From: Blakeslea trispora
Taxonomy: Eukaryota; Mucoromycota; Mucoromycetes; Mucorales; Choanephoraceae
Assembly (NCBI GenBank): GCA_025331445.1
Contig: JAIWNE010000008.1
Span: 551,158-615,157, forward strand
DNA: 64,000 nucleotides
Reading direction: 5' to 3'
The notes below the pieces were generated by a model, which had not been told where the DNA came from, did no database searches, and saw only the letters and a program-made list of their open reading frames with translations. The position numbers were made by a program, and so were the translations under genes. Positions within the stretch are counted from its first letter, which is position 1. Every line of letters starts with the position of its first letter. Shown here piece after piece: positions 11,819-23,976 of the stretch.

Positions 11819-14436
11819 TATAGAAGTAGTTTAAATGTTTAAAGAAAAAAGTTGCATGATTAACACCCGTTATTCCCTGCTTGAAAAGAAATTTTAACAT
11901 GTTTTCCTTTTTTGTTAGAAGAATCGGACTCTATTGTATTTACAAGCAAACAAGTTGTGATAGTACGCTAGTTTGGTGAAGAATATTTGTATACGAGCAA
12001 CACGGCTCATTGAGAAGATTGGGTGAACGTGTGCTTAATAACCAAAGGAGATATGAGGGGTAGCCTTATAATAAAACCATTTCTAAGATAAGGTTAAACG
12101 AGCTGAAAGTATGGGTATAGAAGTCAACATGTTGCAAAGGAACATCTAAGGGTAAGTGGCTTATTAGACAAGGATTGTTATATGCACTGATTGCTTACTT
12201 CTCAAACTAGAAACTATACATTGAAAGGAATTTACACTTGTCATACTTTATCCGCCTCCTTCGACACCGTTTGCAAAATTTATACTTGTTCTAATGGAAA
12301 GCTTTTTGGCCTATAGCGCAGCGGTTCTTTAGATTGTTCCTTCTGTTGCGTTTCTTGGATTAGGCAAATGCTAGCATTCTTCCTGTTTTAGCTGATTTGC
12401 AGTTCTGAGTCGTATAGAAGACATTCGTCCAGTAGATGTGAAGTGTATAAGCCTGAAGCAAAGGATAGAGCTAGAACTGGGATGAGAAAACGTGAGAGGA
12501 AGAAATTTGGCAAAAGTATAGATGTCAACGCAGTAATAATGGACTAAAAGCTTGAAAGGGATAAGGCCGGGAAAAATCACATCACAACATAGACTCACTG
12601 GCAAGTTAAAATAACATCTATAGAGTCTTATGCGGTAACTCTCATATGCAGAATAAAATCTTAAAGTTCAAGGAACAAGCAGACGAAAATGAAGCTGCGA
12701 ATTAAAAATGACCAGGTAATATGAACTATAGTCCATCCTCTTTATGGCAGCAACATGTAAAAGTAATGATAGAAAGTGTTTCAAGCTCATTCCTGAAAGC
12801 ATTTCCAAGTCTTATTCTATTGAGCGCTTGCGTATGTCATTTGAGAGCTCAAGTATTACAAAAAGTTGGTGAAAAACGTCATACTATATATCGTCAAGTT
12901 GTGTTGGCAAATAAACCAGCCTCGACGCTTTGTAATGCAAAAAGCCTTCCTTTATATCGTACTATTTTCTTTCGATCACATCTCCATATAATCAAATCAA
13001 TCAAGATCGTTATATTTCTTATTCTTTTTACATATATTTCGCTAGTGTAAGAGCTACCAAACATTTACAGAGTCTTATTGACTGTTCTATCGAGTATCTC
13101 TCTAAACGTTTGAATAAAGAGGGCTTGTTGATTTTATCAGAAAGCTGGTCAAATAAGCTTTAAGCGTCTGCATCTGGGTGATCAAACTTCGTACTAGTGA
13201 ACAATTTTTCATTTTTCAAGAAGGTGGGTAGGGGTTCTTTTTTTAAAAATTGGTAAACTTAGAGCAGAATCGCTGTAATACGATAAAACTTTAAAAGCCT
13301 TAAGATTTTTAACCTGACAAGAATTCAGTGACACAGAATGATGGTGACAATGAGATTAGTTTTAATATGCTTTATCTAAATTGATTGGTTTTGAGTTCAA
13401 GTACCTTTTTTATAGATATCAATCAAAATAACAGTAGAAATTTGATACGGTCTCCGCTCCATCTCCATTAGTACGACAAGAGAAACTTCAAGCTTATCAT
13501 CCGTTACGTAAAGTTGAGCAGGATCGTTTGTGGGGATTTGGTTCTTTCAATTTTTTGCATTAATTTTGACAATTGAACTTGGTATAGTTGAATTTAATAT
13601 TCATCTTGTTATTTCTTCAAAATTGTGTATGATTCAATAAACTGTTAGAGGGTGAGGTGACACAAGCAGGCCACCGGATTGCTGGTGCCCCTCCTTTTCC
13701 TTTGTTTACCACAGAGATACGTTTCATTCATGATAATCAGATTAAGCCCAACTGAAAAATCGTGTCCGTTGTTATGTGGCATAGAAATTACTTCTTTTGT
13801 ATAAATAATGGAGCCAAGGAAAACCATAAAATCTCAATCTGATAATTGTCTGTGATGTCAACAACACACACCCCTTTTTCTACAACGTGGCGCTGATCGC
13901 ATTAGTATATAGAAATGAGCCATGGTAAAGAACAACCAAAGGTAAGCATGGATGAATGTAATTATTGCTTAACATATTCGCTAGAAAGAGCTTAGCTTCT
14001 TTACAGATCTAGATTCTGCCTTTTTTTGTTACATTATGTTAAATTCTTATGTGTGCAAATGAAGCTCAAGTACGAAATTGATTTCACTCCCTTCAGTCCT
14101 TCGTAATTGTTCTAAGTCGGGCCTTACACAGCCAATCTGTTCATCAAAGTTAACTCAAATTCGACAAATTAGTGGTTTAGGTCACAGAAGATTGCATTCT
14201 ATATCAAGACGTAAAACATAAAAGCTATCCGTATGTCAGTCATTTGTTTGTTAAAAGAAACGAATGTATTTTTTTTTCGCATAGTATAAATGAAATTAAG
14301 ATGAGACATAAAAATAGTTTTCGAAAGAGTGGTTTGTCCAGAAAGGAAGGGAAAATAATAAATATACATAGGTCTGCTCGATATCATCTTGTTGGTATTG
14401 TGCCTTGTAAAGGATGAAGGCATTTTCTTTCTTTTG
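11819..14436. other. Gene-free region
   Basis: About 2.6 kb without a gene that I can support. ORFs at 12371-12604 (-), 12721-13050 (+) and 13645-13827 (-) lack motifs. A tRNA-like 5' half near 12311 has no T-arm. The minus-strand frame at 13645-13827 (GHDFSVGLNLIIMNETYLCG) reads a little like eroded coding sequence, but nothing identifies it. Confidence 0.4.
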
Positions 14437-16350
14437 TTAGACTGTTTCTATAGGTTTTGAATCACGACGATGAAGGCGCGGTGATTCGTTTCTCTTGGCT
14501 TTTTCATCAGCTTGACTGTCGGTACTATTTCTATGATAAGATTGCTGGGTGGGTGTTAAATTTGTATTGATCAATCGGCTACTTGTCAGCCCATAATTAA
14601 CGCCGCCTAATAAAGAACTTGGTAGCGAGGAGTCTGCTCTACGTCTATTGCGACCAGGCTTATTGAATCGAGCAGGCTCAAATGTTTGCCAAATATATTG
14701 TGAACATTTTGAAGCATTTGGCAAATCTTGAATCATTTTAGCAATTGTGTTCTTTCTGAGACCAAAAAAGTCGGGTCCGACAGGGTTATGACCGTATTCT
14801 TGATTCCGTATGGCAAAGGCACGTCTGTACATATAAAGCATGTTAAATCTTGATTTTTTTTTTGTGATATTTGGCTCATTTTGTGTGCACCTTTTTCTTT
14901 TTATAGTACCTTACAATAATAGTCCAAACAGTCGTTGGTGTTGGTCCAGAATACGTCATTGGACAATCGTCTGCTGTTACTTCAAACTTAGGTTCTCGTC
15001 CGTTTTCCAGAATACGGCAAGTATATTGCGTATCACTCTTAGGATCGATCATACTTCGGTACCATCTATAAATAAACGAATTAGCGCCATTTGTATCTTG
15101 TCGGGTTAGAAAATTTAGTAGTAAATCACTTTACTTGCGTACTGTGTAATTGGCAGGGTAAATGTAACGTTGATTGTGGTAAGCAGGTCTGTCGTAAATG
15201 ACGGTACCCAAATCAACTACCGTCCAGGAATCGATTTCTACTGGTAAAATATATTCGCCTTTACTATCTTTGTCTACTTCATAATAGGTACGAACAGCAG
15301 TATTCACTTGTTGTTGTGTCGATTGCGAGGAAGGATGTGCCTGCTGCAACTTTGAATAGGCTGACTCGGATGATAAAGGTATGTTGTTTTTCTCTGAAGG
15401 CATCATCGCTATGGGCTTCTTTCTTTTTTTGTTGCTAGGTGTATAAACTACTGGTATTATGGAGGCATGCTCATTATTGCTGTCAAGTTCATTGCACAAA
15501 GAATAAGACGAGTGGTGATGGGTAGGAGGAGAACCAGAAGAAGAGTTGGAGGAGCTTGAGTTAGGAGGCAAATGGCGAGATGGCTCTTTGTCAGATAGAG
15601 AAGCAAGAGTGAATGCTGATCGTCTACTTGACTCTGGTCGTTTAGGATAAGATATAGATGGCATAGGCAAAGCCATGTCGTTATGAAAAGAGTGCGATGA
15701 TTGTTGTTGGCGATGATGATCTTCATTCGTGCTGTTATAATAAGGCTTTGTGGGTGATAACAAACGAGGACGCTTTGTTGCAAACTCGTTCAAATTGACA
15801 TTTGTCGCCGTAGATGTTGCTGTTGCTGCTGGAGAAGCAGGAGGAAAAACAGGTTCAGGTCGAAAGACAGGTACCGAAGAAGACAGAGAAGGAAGTCTTG
15901 AAGGTATTGGCGGGCTCCCTTGATTCTCGTTGTCAATGTGGCTGCGTTGTCTTAGGTAACGATCAAATTCGGTATCATGCACTTTTGAGAGAGAGGGTGG
16001 TGGCGACACAGGTGGGTTCCGTAAATAAACATTATTTTCTTCAGAAGCGATGTAACAATTACATAGCGAATGACTCGGAATTTGCGATGTTGCCCTGAAT
16101 TGCTCGAATGATTTGGATCTGAGTGCAGAGAAAAAGCTATCTCTTTGCCATTTCATTGTCTACATGTAGTGTTGAGCAAGTTATGTTTAGAAGGTTTTCT
16201 TTATAAAGTGCATAAAGTATAATAACGTATGTGAAGCAGTTTCGTCTTCAATCTTACAGGCTGTAGTTCCAAGAATATTTCTAGGTAAGGATCAGTTTCA
16301 GTTTGAAACGGCTTTCCGTAAATGACTAATTCATCGTCAGACTGGTCCAT
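14437..16350 (-). CDS. FYRN/FYRC-domain nuclear protein (TBRG1-like)
   Basis: Four exons: 16258-16350, 15135-16159, 14910-15065 and 14437-14824, 1662 nt in all (553 residues). The first 300 residues are Ser/Pro/Gln-rich and disordered, with a basic NLS-like patch (NKKRKKP). The C-terminal part carries an FYRN domain (VVDLGTVIYDRPAYHNQRYIYPANYTVRKW, split by an intron after RK) and then an FYRC domain (GPTPTTVWTIIVRRAFAIRN ... GPDFFGLRKNTIAKMIQDLPNASKC). FYR domains occur in MLL/trithorax proteins and TBRG1, where the two halves fold together; this protein lacks a visible SET or PHD finger, so a TBRG1-like chromatin or transcription role is inferred. The start is uncertain: 16350 is the first in-frame ATG, but the same frame remains open upstream and joins through a plausible intron to coding-like sequence around 16580-16700, so the gene may begin further up. 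Confidence 0.82.
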
Positions 16351-17969
16351 AATCCAAGTGAGAAGACCATGTCCTTCCCATATTAGTGAATCGCGCTTAT
16401 GAGTGCTGTCAGAGTGTTGTTCGCTCAAAGAATGCCTGGTCTCCTGGAAATTCGCTGTGTAGACAGACAGGTCATGGTCTCTACAGATGATATCAGGGCT
16501 GCCAAGAGAGGCGAAGTTTTAGAAGCTTTATGTCACGTGTAGTTGAAACTCTTCTATTCTTACCTAGAAGAGCAAATAGACCACAAACAAGTTTTTAAAG
16601 GGATCGGTATTGATGAATAGTCACTAATTGTATCGTCATGATTGTCAAGGGTAAATGTCGTAAGTCGAGTTAACCTTGATCTGCTCAAAGTATAAAATAC
16701 TTTAACTATGATCACAATGTGAATTATGTGGGACCAACATACACATCACAATCAGTCTCTAACCTTTAATTGATTTATGATCTTGATGTTCTATCTTTAA
16801 AGTTGACATATTTATTCAATGTACATGTATGTATTCTTGTTTAATAAGAAGAAGAAGAAAAAAAGAAAGGTGTTTTGAAAAGATAAGAGAGAAAGGAAAG
16901 AGCAGGGAAAGAAAAGAAAAGAAAAAAAGCTTTTTTTTTCTCTCTTTCCAAAGAGAGTCAGAGAGGTTTGTGTGTGATATCAGTACTAAACTCCCTACGT
17001 TCTTTTGCCTGATTTGGCTACCTCTCCCATTATACACAAAAGAAACAAAAATTCATACAAAAGCTATAAGCTAAAGTCGTGAAACATAAAACAAACTAAA
17101 TAGGTTGTCTTGGTTTGACCATGCTTTCCTTTTCTTCTTTCGAGTCATCATGCTCTCATACTTTTCTTTGCTCAATGGGGTCAATAAACAGAATGTCTCT
17201 TACTTTGCGTATACAGCTGCGCATACTAAATTAACATAGTCTCGTTCAACTTTGACCAATCAATATTCATTAAAGAATTATCTTGAACACCCAAGATCTT
17301 GCAAATATTGGGAAACATTGCTTGATGATTGCTATCATAGTCGTACAATGAAGGCATGTATTTTATTTACTTTTTTTTTTTCAATGGTTGTACTAGGTCG
17401 AGAAAAAAAAATTGAACAACTTTAATTACACATGTGTGTATGTTTACATTATCTTTTCGGCTATTTTGCTTTTCCTTTTTATACTTCAGTAAGCTATTGA
17501 ATTGCATATCACATCTCGTCTGTGCGTATTTTTTTTTAAAGAAATTTAGCCCTTTTTGTTTAGTATGAACAACTCAGGAAAAGAAATAAAAAAAGATCTC
17601 TTTTTTATTATTATTATTATTGTTTTAAACATTACCTTGTTGGCCAATTAGAAACATAACATTTGTTCTTTTTTTCCGCGCTCTTAATGTTAGCTTCACA
17701 CGACCTTTGATTATCCTTTCTCTCAATTTTCTGAAGCCGCTTCGTCCATCTGAAACAGATTTTCCTTTTCTCTCCTTATTTTGCATTCTGTTCTCGGTAG
17801 CATCCAGGATTTGTATTTATCTTTATTTACTGCATTAGTCTCTAGGCACATAGTGAAACCTATAACTCAAACATTAAAAATAAAAATGAAAATAAGGGTC
17901 TAGTCCCTTATCGGCAAATAAACTTGTCACCATCTTTCCAATGGCCTACTAGTAACAGCTGAACCCTTA
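16351..17969. other. Intergenic, possibly 5' exons of the FYR gene at its left edge
   Basis: 16351-16700 stays open in a frame compatible with the FYR-domain gene (reading DYSSIPIPLKTCLW, and after a possible intron SPDIICRDHDLSVY), so an upstream exon may exist. The rest is AT-rich sequence with purine tracts at 16845-16930 and a TTATTATTATTATT run at 17606-17622. No other gene is visible. Confidence 0.4.
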
Positions 17970-17985
17970 CAGTGCTTACGGTCCC

Positions 17986-18108
17986 AAATGGCGGATTCGA
18001 AAAATCATTAGGCGGTTTCCAAAAATCCAATTGGCGTAAAATAAAAATCAATAAGCGTAAAAAAATATATCCAATCAGCGGTTTTCAAACTGTCAATTGT
18101 CAAAAACC
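17986..18108 (+). repeat. Subterminal iterons of the Tc1-like element
   Basis: Five degenerate units of 21-23 nt follow each other, starting at 17986, 18007, 18029, 18050 and 18073, with a shortened sixth at 18095. Each starts with AAT/ATT-type bases, continues with a core of the type (T/A/C)(G/A)GCG(G/T) and ends in an A-rich run closed by ATC or ATCC (GTC in the fifth). The spacing is two helical turns. In related transposons such subterminal repeats can be transposase-binding sites; that role is inferred here. Confidence 0.6.
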
Positions 18109-18163
18109 AAATGACAGACTTCCACATTCTAAAAGACGTCTTTTTTACTTTAAATATTTTCAA

Positions 18164-18872
18164 ATGAGCAACACGCATAAATTCTTTATTGAGGGCTGTC
18201 AGGGCGGAATAACTACGGAAGACGGCGCAGAAGCCATGGATTACGTTATTGAAGAAGGAGAGGAATTCAATCTTCAAAACTTGACTAATCTAAGTGAATA
18301 TAATGATTGTCAAGCTGTTCCCATTGAGCTCGATGCCGAAGACGAGAGCTTAGAGAGCAGAATATCACTTGTTATCGAAAAAGTGAATAAAACTATTGCT
18401 GACAAAATTGGCAATGTTAGAAGCTACACGTCTTATACGGACGATCAGAAAACGTTGTTCCTTTATTATTTGAAAATCAAATTTTTTTCGACAGCTAAAG
18501 CAGCAGAGTATGCTGGAGTTTCCAAGAGAACTGCTCAAACTTGGGCAAAATGAATCAGAACAGAACCTGGTTGGAACATATATGAAAAACAGACTAACAA
18601 AAAACAATAGGGCCAAGAGTCAGCTTCAAGAGCCACAAAAGTTACACATTCTTGAGCTTTTTGACAATAAACCTTACACTACAACCGACGAGGTTGTAGA
18701 TAGCTTAACAAAAGCTTTTGAAGGATTTACGTTAAAGCAATCAACTGTCAATAGCTTCATATTACATGAGTGTAATTTGACGATCAAAAGGTTGCAGCGT
18801 CAACCTAAAGAAAAAAGCAGAAGAAAGGTGGCGCGTTCCATAAGCGTCGATACTTTGCTGGGTATTTATTAA
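18164..18872 (+). pseudogene. Broken Tc1/mariner-like transposase (N-terminal half)
   Basis: The ORF starts MSNTHKFFIEGCQGG and reaches a helix-turn-helix (FSTAKAAEYAGVSKRTAQTWAK). It is then stopped by TGA at 18551-18553, where the family frame clearly goes on as IRTEPGWNIYEKQTNKKQ. That frame meets a second stop (TAG 18608-18610), and the continuation appears in another frame: RAKSQLQEPQKLHILELFD, then LTKAFEGFTLKQSTVNSF and ECNLTIKRLQR, the second DNA-binding helix region typical of fungal Tc1-like transposases. Translation ends at 18872 before any DDE/D catalytic motif. The gene therefore carries at least one nonsense mutation, one frameshift and a 3' truncation, and cannot make an active transposase. 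Confidence 0.75.
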
Positions 18873-20793
18873 TATACATACTAGGCTCTTTCTACAGATG
18901 TGTTAACTATTTGTATTTTGTAGTTGAGGGAAAAACAATATCATCTTAAGCTCAAACGGTAAATCATCAATCAAAATAAGTGATGGGCAGAAGATGGTAA
19001 ATGAGAGATTGTTAAACCAAAAGTGAAATTTCTCAGATCCTGCTTTTGACGAAACATGAAAACCATTTTAACATTAGGTCACGTTTCTTTTTTTATGGGA
19101 ACTGCTTTGAATTGACCTCATCGCCAAGATAAAGTTTGAGTAATGATAGCAACTAAAAATAAAAGTCTTGAGGTCAAGACAACAGCAAACAAGCGCAATG
19201 ACATTTACTTTAAACATACTGCAAAGAAAACTAATGCTTCATTTGCAATCTAAAAGATAGGTAGTTTTGTCTGCTCACGAGCTCCAATTGCTTGCAGCTC
19301 CAGCCATTTCCTTACTACAATTGCTTCTTTCGATTAAACATTTACTTTTGTTTTGCTCTTGTGTTACAAGAAATTCCTATTTTAGACTGTACTTTCAAAG
19401 GGGCAGCACAATCCTACAAAATACTTGTCAGTTGATCTGGTTAAAAACTCAATGCATAAACAATTGTAACTGCATGAAATCACCAGCAGTGATATATTAG
19501 GCTGTAGAACAATATCATAAGCTTTCATATTGTTTGATGTTGAACTAAGCACATGATAAGGCCTGTGTTCGTTTATACAGATATTGCTTTTGTCATTGAT
19601 TCCTAAAGGACAACTTTATAGGGTTTTCTTGAGCAGTCTAACTAAAACAGTAGCCAAAAATTCAGCCTCCCTTCTGTTTTTAATTTTCTGTCCGTATTTT
19701 TCGTGTACTTGTTTATCTGACTCCAATAAACGAGACAATTACAAAAAAAAAATGAATTGAATAAACTACCACAACAGCTAATAGAAAAGAGTGAAAAAGT
19801 CAAGGGCGAAAAAAAAGAGTTTGCATAGTAAAGGAATGTCATTCTGTATACCCTGTTTTTTTTAGAAGAGTCCGGATTCAAAGCGCAGACACTAAACTTT
19901 TGTTTGGATAGCATGGGATGGAGTACAAGGTTGATTTGGCATCATTATTACCACTCAAAAAATTCGTCCTAGGCAGCTTTGTACTTTCCTTTATGTCAAG
20001 AGATAACAGTAACGTGCCAAGTGGGACATCTCTTTCTATTTTTAAAAAGAAAAAAGGGTGTCAGTCTACTTTAAGTTGTACACAACTTTCTTTCTACTCC
20101 TATAGGACCCGAACTAGATACCAAAACTGTAGTCTTAATCAATTAACTCAGCTCTCTTATACATACGACTTTCCTTTTTTTTTGTGGTCAATTGAGTAAC
20201 ATGATCGATACATGCGCAGTCAATGTATGTCAAATATAGCTGTGCATGAGCCAGCATATAAAAAGCCAAGCAATGATTCATCTATAACAAACAATGCAGC
20301 CATAAAGTCTATAGGCTTTATCTTCTTTTTTTGTTCGAGAGTCATTCGTTCTTTCTCTCTCTTTTCTTCTTCTTTTTTTTTTTTTGCAGTTTCTAACTAT
20401 CCAGCTTAAAGACTGATCCCTGTCACGGGCATTTATTTTCTCAGAGCGGATCGGTAAGCGATAGAAGCATCGGAAACAACTTTGTTTGAGTGATACGAGG
20501 AAATGCAATAAAATTTAGTAATTTAAGAGTAAAATTTGAAGCTATTAGACGAGATATATTCGAAAAAAGAAGACAAAGATAATGTTGTAGCCATACATGT
20601 TGATTTCCACTCTATTTAAAAGATATAGCCAGCATAGTGCTTCTTTTTAAAAAAAGAAAAGAAAAAACGATAACCAAACATGCTATCATTGTCTATTAAA
20701 TGAATAAAAGATTTTCAATTCCCTTTTTATCTTTTTTTTTAGGGTAATTTAGCATGAATTTAATCATGATTTTTTTTTCTTTGCTAATAATCA
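18873..20793. other. Gene-free region
   Basis: No gene supported. It holds AT-rich sequence, poly-T tracts around 20370 and 20735, and short motif-free ORFs (for example 19267-19500 and 19918-20199). It probably contains the promoter of the F-box gene starting at 20794. Confidence 0.4.
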
Positions 20794-22734
20794 ATGATGA
20801 CCCAATTACCTCTAGAAGTGATTGAACTCGTCGTATATTTCCTCTCTAATAAAGATCGCTTAGAATGCTTGACAACATGCAAAGCTTATTATGCAGCGTT
20901 TTATCCTATACTTGTACGTTCAGTTACTATACAATACCGAAGACAGTTCAAACAATTCTTGACCACAATGGTTCGTCACAGCTTTGGAATACATATACGT
21001 GAGATACACCTGAAAAATCGTGTAGGTATTACTCAGCATGAGTTTGAGCTGCTCCAACGCCATTGCCCTTATATTGAGATCTTCAAGTTCAATGACTGGC
21101 GACATTACAAACATCCCACACTTCAATCTTTTCGTTACCTTCAACAGATTCCTAAAGTGTACGATCGTTTCAAAGGACAGCAAGCACTTTTAGACAGAGG
21201 ATCCAGCCTGACTCATCTTGAATTATCGCCTCGAGTTGTGAGAGACTTGGTTTTGGAGCGTCTTCTCCTGTCATTCCTAACCTTGGGAAGTCATCTTACG
21301 CATCTGACATTAGATGGCTACTACAGCCCCAACACACATGCTGGACAACTTCAATTCGATCACGATGCGTGGCAACAGTTGCATCAATCGTGTCCTCATC
21401 TCACGCATATAAAAATGCTGACAGTGAACTTGACAGCCAGTCTGGCCCAAGTAAAGCAGATGACAACAAAGGAATACGTACACGAAGGCATGACTTCACT
21501 CATCTTAAGAGAGATCTGTATGGACAATCCAGTTTGGCTAGTCTACTTGGCTGCTCAATATCCCAACTTGACTACACTCGAACTTCGGTTTGATCTAGAC
21601 GCATTTACAAACTATGATGAATCTGAGGAGAAACTAAGTCGAGCTAGCTGCTCTGCAGGATTCTTAGGTTTGGCCAACCGGTTGACTCAATTGAATTCAC
21701 TGAGCCTTCAAGGCCTCAAGGGTTCTCACTTTCCTGGTGAATTGTTTTTTGATGCCCTGACTCATAGAGAAGTTCGATTGCAGAACTTGATAGTGCGATA
21801 CAACACCGATATTTTGTCTCGATTTGGGTTGAACAAGAGTATTCTGAAAACTATCATATATGGACAACAGCACACAGTAAGGAGTCTTCATATTGACATG
21901 TGGGCGAATGCGCATGAACATTTCTTCGAGCTTTTGGAGCAGCTCTCATTCTGCCCACGCCTTGTCGACCTTTCTTTAGCGAGTGATGACTTTGGCAAAT
22001 TTAAATACAACCCTATTCCTTTAGACATGCTTCTGAGTGCTTGTCCACATTTGCAAAAGCTTGAATTAATCCGTACAGCCCTAGTGATAGAAGACAAGCA
22101 TACCAGTCGTCAGATACATCCTCTAAGGTCATTGCGTATTGCTATCTCGCGAGTGTCTGAATCTTTGTTTGTCTACTTGACTAACCGATGTCCATCTATT
22201 TCACACCTAGAAGTGGTCACAAGTTACTGGATGCCTCGGGAAATTGAAATGAGAATCGAGATGCCAAACAATACGTTTGATTATGTGCGTATCTCAGATC
22301 TCAACAAGCTCAACGTTCCTGGTCTCGAGGGCAATCTATGCTCCGGTACTTCTGTCAACTTCTTTGCTGTCAAACAGCTAGATCTTGTAGAGAAGCACCA
22401 AATGCGCTACAAGGCGAGGAAAGACGTGTCGAAACCAAGAGATTTGACGAGCTGGTACCATTTGTATGAAGTAGAAGATGAAAGAAGGCTGAGATACCCA
22501 CCTTGTTGGTTAAGAAAACTTCACCAACAGGAAGTTGAGTCGCTAAAGTATCTTGTCGAATTCTACAAGACAAATTACTATCGAGATCAAGCAGGAACAA
22601 CTGGGTTTGTTGTGGATCGTTATGTATCTAAAAAGGATTGGAGAGACGATGTCCAATTTGGGTTTGTTTCTCTAACTTGTAAATCCGTTCGAACCCTTAA
22701 ATACAATTACAATATAATTGATTGGCCAAAATAG
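20794..22734 (+). CDS. F-box/LRR-like protein
   Basis: Intronless gene of 646 residues. The N-terminal MTQLPLEVIELVVYFLSNKDRLECLTTCKAYYA is an F-box, so the protein should dock on Skp1 in an SCF ubiquitin ligase. Leucine-rich segments follow throughout, for example SSLTHLELSPRVV, GSHLTHLTLDGYY, CPHLTHIKMLTVNL, YPNLTTLELRFDL, CPRLVDLSLASDDF and CPHLQKLELIRTAL. The CPxLxxLxL pattern recurs as in the AMN1/F-box LRR proteins that are numerous in Mucorales. The last 100 residues are charged and lack LRRs. Its general design matches the interrupted F-box gene at 10445-11818, but the two are clearly diverged and not a recent duplicate. Target proteins cannot be predicted. Confidence 0.85.
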   Translation: MMTQLPLEVIELVVYFLSNKDRLECLTTCKAYYAAFYPILVRSVTIQYRRQFKQFLTTMVRHSFGIHIREIHLKNRVGITQHEFELLQRHCPYIEIFKFNDWRHYKHPTLQSFRYLQQIPKVYDRFKGQQALLDRGSSLTHLELSPRVVRDLVLERLLLSFLTLGSHLTHLTLDGYYSPNTHAGQLQFDHDAWQQLHQSCPHLTHIKMLTVNLTASLAQVKQMTTKEYVHEGMTSLILREICMDNPVWLVYLAAQYPNLTTLELRFDLDAFTNYDESEEKLSRASCSAGFLGLANRLTQLNSLSLQGLKGSHFPGELFFDALTHREVRLQNLIVRYNTDILSRFGLNKSILKTIIYGQQHTVRSLHIDMWANAHEHFFELLEQLSFCPRLVDLSLASDDFGKFKYNPIPLDMLLSACPHLQKLELIRTALVIEDKHTSRQIHPLRSLRIAISRVSESLFVYLTNRCPSISHLEVVTSYWMPREIEMRIEMPNNTFDYVRISDLNKLNVPGLEGNLCSGTSVNFFAVKQLDLVEKHQMRYKARKDVSKPRDLTSWYHLYEVEDERRLRYPPCWLRKLHQQEVESLKYLVEFYKTNYYRDQAGTTGFVVDRYVSKKDWRDDVQFGFVSLTCKSVRTLKYNYNIIDWPK

Positions 22735-23976
22735 GCTTATAATATTGTAAATTAATAAAGGAAGAAAAAGCAAAAGGAACATAGTATTCGATATACTATG
22801 GAATAGATGGCTTTTTCAAAGTGTAATGGATAAGTTGATTTGAATTTCCGCAAGTGTAGAGCTGTTAATGCATTTGTGAATGTCTGTGCTTTGTCATCGA
22901 TGTGTCAGAAGAATGAAAATGAGTTTGAAAATTGTGGTTACATGACACAAACACAGAAAAAACTGTTGCCTTTTTCAATTTTTTTTCTTTCTCTCCATGC
23001 GCTCATTTAAATCGGATGGTCACTCAAGGTACTAAATAATCTCTCTTGTTTTTTTTTACCCAAAGGACATGTCCCGTTTGAAAAGGATAGAGAGGATAAT
23101 GAACTGAGATCGAAATATGAAGCACAACTTTATCGTACGAGAATCGCATATGGTGTAATTATATACAGGTTAACACCAATGATGAAGCTGGTTTTAGCTG
23201 TATTTCCTTCTGGACATTTGTGATATAGCATTGGTTTCAAGAAAAAACAAACCAAACCAAAGCGAAACTGCGCCCATATAACATAAAAAAAGAACACTAA
23301 GGAGATATTCTCTTACCCCAAAAAAAACAAGTGCATCACTTTATCTTTGGGTTGATTTTCACCACAGCACAGGTTTATATGTGCTGCATTGATCTGAGTC
23401 AACTCAATTGCACAGAACCATTCGTCAAACTCAAATACCCGACGGGAAACAATACACAGTATGTATAATGAACTCTAGAAATAAAAGTATGCTGTTTGCA
23501 CAAAAGGTTCTGCATACACACTTTTTGTTTTGCTTAGTGCTCGATGCTCTGAAGTGATGAATAGCATAAATGGTTGTCTAAAGATCATTTTTTTGTCTGA
23601 CCTAAATAAGATTGTTATAATGGAATATTCTCTATCAGATCCTCAGATACAATATCGTCCAAGAAATTCTTGAAAAAGGAAGGGACGGGAGCGGTTCAAC
23701 AAAAAAGCCGGGTCTAATGTAACATGTGCAGTTCTATTGATTTCGAGATTGTGCTCTTGAAAGACCAATTACTCCATTACATCATTAGTGCTTCATGTAA
23801 ACCATCCTATGCAGGTAAGTCTATAGTCTTTTCTCTTTTAAGGAAAGGAAAAAAAAAGGTATTACTCCACGTTGTAGTTATGGATCGGTTCTTGTTGCAA
23901 TCTATAATGAATAGTTCTGTCAATAAAGCTAAAATGTTTAAGCCCCGTTAGATTGGGGTCAGCGAGTTTTTTTTTA
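22735..23976. other. Intergenic region
   Basis: No gene supported. AT-rich sequence with short homopolymers; ORF 23724-23951 has no motif. Confidence 0.4.

Larger units (their letters stand above)
17970..18872 (+). mobile_element. Truncated Tc1/mariner-like DNA transposon, 5' end
   Basis: The element appears to begin at 17970 with CAGTGCTTACGG, immediately preceded by TA (17968-17969), the classic TA target and CAGT terminus of Tc1/mariner elements. A leader with iterated subterminal units follows (17986-18108) and then a broken transposase reading frame from 18164. No matching inverted terminus (CCGTAAGCACTG followed by TA) is seen downstream, and the transposase stops before the DDE catalytic part, so the 3' half is missing. 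Confidence 0.7.

Noticed and set aside
12311..12365. tRNA-like 5' half (TAGCGCAGCGGTT)
   Set aside because: No anticodon stem and no T-arm consensus follow; the match is limited to a D-arm-like stretch.
16816..17074. Paired ORFs on both strands in a purine/pyrimidine tract
   Set aside because: Low-complexity AG/CT sequence gives open frames on both strands; there is no motif.
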